The notes beneath the pieces are model-generated. The model was not told where the DNA came from, made no database searches, and saw only the letters and a list, made by a program, of their open reading frames with translations. From assembly GCA_902496125.1 (NCBI GenBank), contig CABUZU010000108.1, positions 1 through 6,608 on the forward strand: a stretch of DNA of 6,608 bases, written 5' to 3'. This DNA comes from an uncultured Lachnospiraceae bacterium (GTDB lineage Bacteria; Bacillota; Clostridia; Lachnospirales; Lachnospiraceae). The translations under genes and the position numbers were made by a program. Numbering within the stretch: position 1 is the first letter of the stretch; the number at the start of each line of letters is the position of its first letter. This document shows positions 1-6,400 of the stretch, piece by piece.

Positions 1-808
1 GAGATAGGTCATCACATAAGACATCCATACCTGGAAAAGCCTCCTTTATCTCATTGACCCACTCTTTTGTCGTTTCTTCATCTGCACTAGAAGCTGCTAA
101 TAAATAGACTTCATTATTTTGATATTCGTTAGAAAACTTCGTTTCTAAATCATTTTTCATCGCCTCTATCATGACCTGTTTTGCCTTCTTAAATCCTCTA
201 CATTTTTTATAAGTATCTAAGATACCGACATCAAATTTAAGAACAGGCTTAATATTTAATAAACCTCCAAGAGCTGCCGTTGTAGCTGAGATTCTACCAC
301 CTTTTTTAAGGTATTCTAATGTTTCTACTGCTACATAGATAACCATTTTATCTCTAACGTCTTCTAGGATTTTTTTAATTTGCGGTGCTTTGTATCCTTC
401 TTCTATTAATTCTAATGCATCTAAAATCGAACGATGCATTGGAGTCGATACTCTTCCATTATCTACTACAAATACCTTTTCCTCATAGTCTCCATCTCTT
501 GAAAGACCCATTGCCGTAGAACAAGAACCACTAAGACCGCTACTAATTGGAATATAAAGGATTTGTTCATATTCTTCTAATGCCCTATCCCAAATTTTCA
601 TTACTTCTTCTGGGGAAGGCTGTGAAGTGGATACTTTATTATTCGTTTTTAATTTTTCAAAGAACTCTTCTCTTGATAAATCAATATTTTCATAAAAACA
701 TTTTTCATCAAAATAAAAAGGCATTGGAAGTACATAAATTCCTAATTCTTTAGCCATTTCCTGTGAAATGCCACTGTGACTGTCTGTAACTACACCAATT
801 TTCTTCAA
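1..808 (-). CDS. degV: DegV family fatty-acid-binding protein (3' end cut by window)
   Basis: Translation of the minus strand gives 269 residues that run off the left edge. DegV proteins are usually about 280-290 residues, so only some 10-20 C-terminal residues should be missing. Family marks seen are the N-terminal KKIGVVTDSHSGI (residues 2-14), the VSTSQPSPEE segment (59-68), ISSGLSGS (88-95), VETLEYLKKGGRIS (161-174) and LLNIKPVL (183-190). In known members (FakB-type proteins) the Thr-Ser and Ser-Gly segments bind a fatty-acid carboxylate, and some members present the acid to the FakA kinase; no FakA is visible here, so the ligand and partner are unknown. The start is TTG at 808: the family motif begins immediately after it, no ATG lies near it in frame, and AGGG sits 8 bases upstream. 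It begins 17 bases after the sufB-like stop with no terminator between, so it is probably cotranscribed with sufCB. Any functional link to iron-sulfur assembly is speculative. The protein is cytosolic; no signal peptide is seen. Confidence 0.93.
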   Translation of the reverse strand, partial: MKKIGVVTDSHSGISQEMAKELGIYVLPMPFYFDEKCFYENIDLSREEFFEKLKTNNKVSTSQPSPEEVMKIWDRALEEYEQILYIPISSGLSGSCSTAMGLSRDGDYEEKVFVVDNGRVSTPMHRSILDALELIEEGYKAPQIKKILEDVRDKMVIYVAVETLEYLKKGGRISATTAALGGLLNIKPVLKFDVGILDTYKKCRGFKKAKQVMIEAMKNDLETKFSNEYQNNEVYLLAASSADEETTKEWVNEIKEAFPGMDVLCDDLS

Positions 809-816
809 TCTATTTT

Positions 817-820
817 CCCT
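817..820 (-). promoter_or_regulatory. Weak ribosome binding site for degV
   Basis: AGGG on the minus strand lies 8 bases before the TTG codon at 808. It supports that non-ATG start. It is weaker than the six- to eight-base purine-rich sites in front of the other complete genes in this window, which together with TTG suggests modest translation or coupling to the sufB-like gene upstream. Confidence 0.55.
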
Positions 821-825
821 ACATC

Positions 826-1746
826 TTATCTTAAGAATCCAGAAATAATTTGTTCTTCAGCTTCTTCTTCTGTTAAACCAAGCGTCATTAATTTAATTAA
901 CTGTTCTCCAGCAATTTTACCAATGGCTGCTTCATGAATTAAACTTGCTTCTGTACTAGATGCAAAAAGTTCAGGGGTTGCTAAAACCTTAGCTTTATCC
1001 ATGATAATCGAATCGCATTCCGTATGTCCTGCACATACATTATTTCCATTCAGTCGACTAATATAGTGCTGTTCGCTTTCATCTCTTGCAACGGTACGAC
1101 TTACAATATTACAGCTGCAATTCTCCCCATTCATATCTGCACTAAATTTTGATACTGCATTCTGATTTCCAGTTGTCATAATACTTTCATGAATGTCTAA
1201 CTTTGCATCCTTTGCCAAATCTGCGGTTGTTGTTCTTACTGTATCATCAATTCCTGAAATCTGAGCAGTTTCCATAATCATTTGTGCACCTTCTTCAAGA
1301 TGGACAATAGTAGTTGGATACATTAACTTTTTACCACGTCCTTCTCCTTCACCATAATGCTTTTCTACATATTTGACTTTTGCATTTTTACCTATATAGA
1401 AGGTATGAATACCATCGTGAGAACTATCTACACCGCCACAATTGTGAATACCGCAACCTGCTATAATCGTTACATCGCTATCTTCTCCAATGAAGAAATC
1501 ATTATACACTAAATCTTTAAGACCTTCTTTCGAAACAACTACAGGAATATGCACACTTTCATGTTTTGTACCTGGTTTAATTTTAATATCAATTCCTGGT
1601 TTATCTGTTTTTGTAATAATATCAATGTTTGCAGTTGTATTTCTTCCTGCTGATTGTCCATTTGCTCTAATATTATATGCTCCTACTGGAAGGGCATCTA
1701 AACCTGCTACTTCATGTAAAATATTCTTTTCAATTGCATCCATCAC
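826..1746 (-). CDS. sufB: SufB/SufD-family Fe-S cluster assembly scaffold (minimal SUF / SmsB-like)
   Basis: This 306-residue protein is the scaffold partner of the SufC ATPase encoded just upstream. It is much shorter than E. coli SufB (about 495 residues) and resembles the compact SufB/D proteins of archaea and clostridia. It consists mainly of the beta-helix core plus the C-terminal helical SufC-binding region. Visible marks are GCGIHNCGG (97-105, Cys98 and Cys103), HDGIH (110-114), YVEKHYG (126-132), IVSRTVA (214-220), GHTECDSI (240-247) and HEAAIGKIAGEQ (271-282) followed by LMTLGLTEEEAEEQII. By motif position, Cys244 and His271-Glu272 seem to match the catalytic Cys405 and His433-Glu434 of E. 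coli SufB; this is recalled and not aligned. Other cysteines are 210, 212 and 238. Translation starts at GTG (1746) or at the adjacent ATG (1743); both fit the ribosome binding site. The sufC stop TAG overlaps the GTG by one base, implying translational coupling. SufB versus SufD naming is arbitrary for this subgroup. Confidence 0.94.
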   Translation of the reverse strand: MMDAIEKNILHEVAGLDALPVGAYNIRANGQSAGRNTTANIDIITKTDKPGIDIKIKPGTKHESVHIPVVVSKEGLKDLVYNDFFIGEDSDVTIIAGCGIHNCGGVDSSHDGIHTFYIGKNAKVKYVEKHYGEGEGRGKKLMYPTTIVHLEEGAQMIMETAQISGIDDTVRTTTADLAKDAKLDIHESIMTTGNQNAVSKFSADMNGENCSCNIVSRTVARDESEQHYISRLNGNNVCAGHTECDSIIMDKAKVLATPELFASSTEASLIHEAAIGKIAGEQLIKLMTLGLTEEEAEEQIISGFLR

Positions 1747-2489
1747 TATTGTGCTCCTTTCATTTTATCCACTAAAATCTTACAAGAGCCACCTTCTGCG
1801 CTGCCCATAATTTCACAAAGAATTGGTTCTTTTTCACCATATTTTGCTACCTTACCGTCTTTTAAATAAATAATTTTATCTGCAATATCTAAAATACGTT
1901 CTTGATGACTAATGATTAAAATATTTCCTTTAATCTGTTTTTGCATTTTTTCAAATACATGGATTAATTTTTGGAAACTCCATAAATCAATTCCTGCTTC
2001 TGGCTCATCAAAAAGGCTTAACTTTGATGCTCTAGCTAAAATCATTGCAATCTCGATTCTCTTTAATTCACCGCCTGATAGGCTATCATCTAAATCTCGA
2101 TTGATATACTCTTTTGCACAAAGTCCTACTTCTGATAACATATCACAGATTTCTGTAAAGGTTGCCTCTTTTCCTTCTTCATTCTTTCCTGCTGCTAATG
2201 TCATCAAATCTCGAACCTTTAATCCTTTAAAACGCACTGGCTGTTGGAACGCATAGCTAATTCCTTTTTTTGCACGTTCTGTGATGGATAAATTGGTAAT
2301 ATCTTCCCCATCTAATAAGATTTTACCACTAGTTGGTTTTATAATTCCTGCAATTACCTTTGCCAATGTAGATTTTCCACTTCCATTTGGTCCTGTAATT
2401 ACGACAAACTGATCTTCTATTTTTAGATTTACATTTTCTAAAATCTGTTTGTCTTCTACGCAATAGTTTACATTTTGTAGCTCTAACAT
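1746..2489 (-). CDS. sufC: SufC-type ABC ATPase for Fe-S cluster assembly
   Basis: This 247-residue soluble ABC ATPase has the usual SufC length. All nucleotide-binding motifs are intact: Walker A GPNGSGKST (33-41), Q-loop FQQP (81-84), signature LSGGE (137-141) running into KRIEIA as is typical of SufC, Walker B LSLFDEPEAGID (157-168) and the switch histidine in ISHQE (His195). It has no membrane segments and no adjacent permease, which separates it from ordinary transporter ATPases; the adjacent SufB/D-family gene confirms the assignment. In the SUF pathway SufC dimerises on the scaffold and uses ATP to reshape the complex so a nascent Fe-S cluster can form. The ATG start is 9 bases downstream of GGAGGG. 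Its stop overlaps the first base of the sufB-like start. A thrH terminator lies immediately upstream and no convincing promoter is seen, so how the gene is transcribed is unclear. The C-terminal tail (SAEGGSCKILVDK, Cys236) is not part of the canonical motifs. Confidence 0.96.
   Translation of the reverse strand: MLELQNVNYCVEDKQILENVNLKIEDQFVVITGPNGSGKSTLAKVIAGIIKPTSGKILLDGEDITNLSITERAKKGISYAFQQPVRFKGLKVRDLMTLAAGKNEEGKEATFTEICDMLSEVGLCAKEYINRDLDDSLSGGELKRIEIAMILARASKLSLFDEPEAGIDLWSFQKLIHVFEKMQKQIKGNILIISHQERILDIADKIIYLKDGKVAKYGEKEPILCEIMGSAEGGSCKILVDKMKGAQ
1754..1760 (-). promoter_or_regulatory. Ribosome binding site of the sufB-like gene, inside sufC
   Basis: AAAGGAG lies within the last codons of sufC, 7 bases before the GTG at 1746 and 10 bases before the ATG at 1743. 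The spacing slightly favours GTG, but the tandem ATG cannot be excluded. The two choices differ by one methionine only. Confidence 0.8.
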
Positions 2490-2498
2490 AATTTAAAT

Positions 2499-2504
2499 CC
2501 CTCC
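2499..2504 (-). promoter_or_regulatory. Ribosome binding site of sufC
   Basis: GGAGGG is 9 bases before the ATG at 2489. It directly abuts ATTTTTTAC, the U-rich tail of the upstream terminator, so a transcript starting downstream of that terminator would have almost no leader before the site. Confidence 0.85.
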
Positions 2505-2506
2505 GT

Positions 2507-2532
2507 AAAAAATAGCCTCTCATACGAGAGGC
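2507..2532 (-). terminator. Rho-independent terminator downstream of thrH
   Basis: On the minus strand a perfect 7-bp stem, GCCTCTC and GAGAGGC, encloses a GTAT loop and is followed by TATTTTTT. The hairpin begins 8 bases after the thrH stop. The plus-strand reading has no T-run after the stem, so it acts only in the minus direction. The stem contains five G-C pairs. It lies between thrH and sufC and so separates the two transcription units, or acts as an attenuator for sufC if the transcript reads through. Confidence 0.85.
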
Positions 2533-2540
2533 CGGTATAT

Positions 2541-3146
2541 CTAATCTTCCATTGCTTTTTTAATTGCACTCATTAATTCATCATAAGTTTCATAAGCTGG
2601 AAGTTCTGGATATTCTGCCTTAATAGAATTCGTACTCTTAAATAGGAATCCTGCTTTACTAGCTTTAATCATTCCAATGTCATTGTGGCTATCTCCACTG
2701 GCAATGGTTTCGTAACCAATAGACTGTAATGCTTTTACCGTTGTGTATTTTGATTTTTCAACTCTCATCTTAAATCCGGTAATTTCACCATCTTCTGCAA
2801 CCTCTAAAGAATTACAGAAAATCGTTGGCCATCCTAATTTCTTCATTAATGGACTTGCAAACTGGGTAAAGGTATCACTAATAATAATAACCTGGGTAAA
2901 GGAACGAAGTTCATCTAAAAATTCCTTAGCTCCTGGCATTGGGTCAATTGTCGCAATGGTTTCTTGAATTTCTTTTAATCCTAGATGATGTTCTTTTAAA
3001 ATCGCAAGACGATACTTCATTAATTTATCATAATCTGGTTCGTCTCTTGTTGTCTTTTCAAGTTCCGGAATGTTTGTTGCCTTTGCAAAAGCAATCCAAA
3101 TTTCTGGTACTAATACGCCTTCTAAGTCTAAACATACAATATGCAT
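2541..3146 (-). CDS. thrH: ThrH: phosphoserine phosphatase / homoserine phosphotransferase (HAD family)
   Basis: This 201-residue HAD-superfamily enzyme closely matches what I recall of Pseudomonas aeruginosa ThrH (about 205 residues). It opens with CLDLEGVLVPEIWIAFA (5-21), where Asp7 is the predicted nucleophile and the usual second Asp is replaced by Glu9, as in the ThrH/SerB group. Motif II is IISDT (88-92, Ser90), the motif III lysine is one of the lysines at 131-138, and motif IV is GDSHND (151-156), which binds magnesium. ThrH removes phosphate from phosphoserine and can transfer it to homoserine, linking serine and threonine synthesis; no other gene of either pathway is in this window. 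I chose the ATG at 3146 over the ATG 13 codons upstream because the family N-terminus begins there and AAGGGAGG lies 9 bases upstream; the longer form would start upstream of that site, within the promoter -10 region. It has its own promoter and terminator, so it looks like a single-gene unit. Cytosolic. Confidence 0.95.
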   Translation of the reverse strand: MHIVCLDLEGVLVPEIWIAFAKATNIPELEKTTRDEPDYDKLMKYRLAILKEHHLGLKEIQETIATIDPMPGAKEFLDELRSFTQVIIISDTFTQFASPLMKKLGWPTIFCNSLEVAEDGEITGFKMRVEKSKYTTVKALQSIGYETIASGDSHNDIGMIKASKAGFLFKSTNSIKAEYPELPAYETYDELMSAIKKAMED

Positions 3147-3155
3147 TTGTATCTG

Positions 3156-3163
3156 CCTCCCTT
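3156..3163 (-). promoter_or_regulatory. Ribosome binding site deciding the thrH start
   Basis: AAGGGAGG is 9 bases before the ATG at 3146. It decides for the 201-residue protein against an in-frame ATG at 3185. The same nine bases, ATTTTTTAC, precede both this site and the sufC site. Confidence 0.85.
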
Positions 3164-3183
3164 GTAAAAAATCAATATTCATC

Positions 3184-3212
3184 ATTATATCACAAAGTTA
3201 GCTTAAATCCAA
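3184..3212 (-). promoter_or_regulatory. Predicted sigma-A promoter of thrH with extended -10
   Basis: The minus strand carries a perfect -10 TATAAT (3189 to 3184) preceded by TGA, giving the extended TGnTATAAT form. A weak -35 TTGGAT (3212 to 3207) lies exactly 17 bases upstream. The predicted start of transcription is near 3177, giving a leader of about 30 bases before the thrH ATG. The -35 overlaps the last codons of the zinc-ribbon gene, so this promoter is embedded in the end of the upstream unit. It could add to read-through from addA, since no terminator is seen between the two genes. Confidence 0.7.
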
Positions 3213-3472
3213 TCAAAATTTCCACCAGTAATTGCAAGACTTAAAAGTGCATCCATTTTTTCTACTTCTTCTTCTCCTTCAATCACATCAATGAGCTTTG
3301 CGGTATCTAAGATATCTTCCATACTTTCATCGGGTCCAATTTCATAATCAATTTCCCTTTCACATTCTGGGCATGGAATCCTCTCCATCGTCTGTAAAGA
3401 TAAAAATCTTGTTCCACATTTTTCACATTCATAATATCCACATTTTTTCGTTTCATCTGGTACGTAATACAT
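3203..3472 (-). CDS. Small acidic zinc-ribbon protein of unknown function
   Basis: This 89-residue protein has two CxxC pairs (Cys16/Cys19 and Cys34/Cys37) 14 residues apart, the layout of a rubredoxin-like zinc ribbon, plus a further Cys11. The rest, from about residue 40, is strongly acidic: I count 23 Asp/Glu against 8 Lys/Arg in the whole protein. It ends in a short hydrophobic stretch and GGNFDWI. No catalytic motif, signal peptide or membrane segment is seen. The ATG at 3472 follows AGGAGG at 6 bases, and the gene begins 10 bases after addA, so it is almost certainly cotranscribed with addA. That context could suggest a DNA-related or regulatory partner role, but this is only inference, and I do not recognise a named family. 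Intact ribosome binding site, plausible length and zinc-ligand spacing make a real gene likely. Confidence 0.85.
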   Translation of the reverse strand: MYYVPDETKKCGYYECEKCGTRFLSLQTMERIPCPECEREIDYEIGPDESMEDILDTAKLIDVIEGEEEVEKMDALLSLAITGGNFDWI

Positions 3473-3478
3473 ACTCTT

Positions 3479-3484
3479 CCTCCT
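3479..3484 (-). promoter_or_regulatory. Ribosome binding site of the zinc-ribbon gene, overlapping the addA stop
   Basis: AGGAGG, 6 bases before the ATG at 3472, shares two bases with the addA stop codon TAG (TAGGAGG). Ribosomes finishing addA therefore end on this site, which suggests translational coupling. Confidence 0.85.
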
Positions 3485-6400
3485 AGTTCATCTCAATTAC
3501 TTTTTTCAATCCAAAAGAATATAAATAACTATTTTTAACCTTTTTACCGGTTAACTGCTCTAATGCCTTTTTATAGAATAAAAACTGACCTTGATATCTT
3601 TTTATAAGAACTTCTTCTAAATGTACACGGTCTGTTTTATAATCTAATAAAACAAGCCCATCCTCTTCTTCAAACCAAATATCAATAATACCTTGAATTA
3701 AAATTGGCTCTGTGCTATCCCATTCTTCTTTTACTTCATTCGCAGGTAATGTCATAATAAAGGGCTGTTCTTTATAAAGCTTTCCTGCTTTTGCTGCTTT
3801 TATTACACGTTTTCCAATTTCTGATTGATAGAACTGATAAATATCCCATAAATTTACAACTTCTAAAATCTTAGCATCAATTCGTCCCTTTTGTACTTCT
3901 AATTCTAATTGTTCTCGTATTACATCGGTATGATAGGTCTTTGTTTCATCTAAAATTTCTAATACCTTATGATACATTGTTCCCTTTGTTATACGACTTA
4001 CTTCTTCTTTTTCCTCTTTCATAAAGATTGGCAAGGTATCTTCTTTCTCCATCGTAATTAGCTCTTTTGAAATTTCTTCCCTTTCATATTCTCCATACAT
4101 CTTTTTAATTTCAGATACTGTAAATTTACTGTGGATTTTTAAATCAGAAAGATAAGGATATTTCCAACTTAAATACCTGTCAATTCTTTCCTTCATTGGC
4201 TTTGAATAGATTTTATTTATATCAATCGCTTCTAGTTCTTGTTGCTTTACTAAGTTTTCTATTTCTTTTTTCGCTTCTGGAAATAAAAGCTGCTCAATTG
4301 GAATTTTCTTTGTCTTAATAAAATTTTCTCCACCTCGACAAAGAGCCATAAGAATCCAATCTAAATATCCATTTGCCTTTGAAGTTGTCGTAAATGGCAG
4401 TGTTTTACTCTTGCATTCTTTTACTACTTGCCATTTTTTCATACGCCCCTCTAAATGGCTATCACAAGCGGTAAGAATTAATTTTTCTTTTGCACGGGTA
4501 AGTGCTACATATAATACTCTTAATTCTTCACTGCTGTTATCAATTAATAATCTTCTTGAAAAAGCTCTTGCACAAAGTGTAGGCACACGAAGTCTTTTCT
4601 TCGCATCAATGTAATCTGCACAAATGCCATAATCAGGATGTAATAAAATTTTTGCACGACTATCTTGGCGATTCATCATCTTCGCCATGCCTGCTACAAT
4701 TACAATTGGATATTCAAGTCCCTTACTTTTGTGTATCGAAGTAATACGAACCAAATCATCTTGTTCACTCATCGTCGTTCCTGGAGCATAGTCTACTTCA
4801 TATTTTTGCAAATTTTCGATATATCTAACAAAATCAAACAGTCCATGATAACTCGTTGATGCATAATTTACTGCCTTTTGCACAAGCATGTCTAAATTTG
4901 CCTTTCTGACACTTCCTGCTGGAAGTGCTGATACATAATTGTAAAATCCCGTTTCCGAAAAAATTTTATATAGCAATTCATGAACTGGATAAACAATTGC
5001 TTCCTTACGATAACGAGTAAACATATCCATTGCCTGTATCAGCTTTTGTTGTAATTGTTCATCCTCACCCTGCTTACAATAAAATAAAACGGCTGCATAC
5101 AATCCTTTTTCTCTTGTTTTATCGATATTGTTTTTATAATCTGCGACAATTTTAGCTAGTTCCATTGAATTACAGCCAACAAATGAAGATTTTAACACAC
5201 TCGCAAGTGGTAAATCCTGTCTTGGATTATCAATTACCTTTAACAAATTTAATACAATCTGAATCTCTAATGCATCAAAATATCCGGTACTTGACTGAGC
5301 GTAAGCTGGGATTCCTTCTTGCAATAATACTTGTAAAATATCTTGTGCCCAACCGCTAAAACTTCGAAGTAAAATTACAATATCGCGGTTTGTTGCAATC
5401 CTCATATCTCCAGTTTCTTTATCCAAAATCTTTAGACCAGTACTTGGATTTGTAAGTTCCTTTATCTTATTTGCAATCATCTGACCTTCTAATAGCTGCA
5501 CACTTTGTTCGCTATCACTTTCACCAATATCAAACTGTGCAATAGAAGCCTTATTTGCATCTGCTAATAACAATTCAATTGCAGGTTCATTCGTTTCCCG
5601 TTCTGGATAGGTTGCTCCAACATGAAGTGCTGCATCGTCATCATATTTGACATTTCCAAGCTCCATTGTCATAATTTGCTCAAAAATAAAATTGATGCCA
5701 TCTAAAATCTCCTTACGACTTCTAAAGTTTTGATGTAAGTCGATTCGCTGATAAGGACTTTTCTCCTTCGTATAGTTTTCATATTTTTCTTGAAATAATT
5801 CCGGTCTTGCCATACGAAATCGGTAAATACTTTGTTTTACATCGCCTACCATAAACGTATTTGGATGATTTTCACTTTCTCTTGAGATACTGTTTAAAAT
5901 TGCTTCTTGCAAATAGTTGCTATCTTGATATTCATCAATTAAAATTTCTTCGTATTGTTCTTTTAATTCAAGTGCTGCTCTTGTCGGCTTTCCTTCTTCA
6001 TCTACTAAGATTTCAAGTGCTAAATGCTCAAGGTCTGAGAAATCTAAGATATTTTTTTCACGCTTTGCCTTAGTAAATCGCTTGTCATATTCTTTCACTA
6101 AGCCTAAAAGTGTCATCATCGGCGTTTTAATCTTTCGAATTCCTTCTAAAATATCCTCTTCTTCCATTGTAGCAAATTGCTTTTCCATATCCTTAAGACT
6201 GTTTTTTATCTGGTCTCTGATATCGGAAACTTGTTCTTTTAAGTCTTCACTACAGGTAATCTTTCTTTTTGCCGGCTTTCTTACAAGCTTCATATTTTTA
6301 AGTTGCTTATAGATAGTAATAAACGAATCACTATTTAATAATCCATCAATTACTTCTCTATCACTTAAAATCATCGGCAGATAAAAATCTGGACCATCTG

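Noticed and set aside
547..753. Plus-strand open frame of 68 codons
   Set aside because: It lies wholly antisense to degV, whose family motifs run through the same bases. The translation is low-complexity and shows no motif.
809..825. Terminator or promoter between the sufB-like gene and degV
   Set aside because: The 17-base gap holds no inverted repeat, no T-run and no -10/-35 pair.
1490..1810. Plus-strand open frame of 106 codons
   Set aside because: It is antisense to the sufB-like gene and the sufC end. It looks hydrophobic only because it mirrors the beta-rich coding strand, and I see no supporting motif.
1912..2256. Plus-strand open frame of 114 codons
   Set aside because: It is antisense to the conserved SufC ATPase motifs and has no recognisable domain.
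2329..2523. Minus-strand open frame overlapping the sufC start in another frame
   Set aside because: It begins inside the terminator hairpin and overlaps the sufC Walker A region out of frame. Its Lys/Arg-rich translation is typical of a frame shadow.
3147..3185. Thirteen-codon N-terminal extension of ThrH
   Set aside because: The extension would start next to the -10 box, upstream of the predicted transcript start, and the family N-terminus and ribosome binding site both point to 3146.
3147..3202. Possible terminator after the zinc-ribbon gene
   Set aside because: A six-T run is present, but only weak A/T pairing precedes it. The same bases fit the thrH promoter and leader better.
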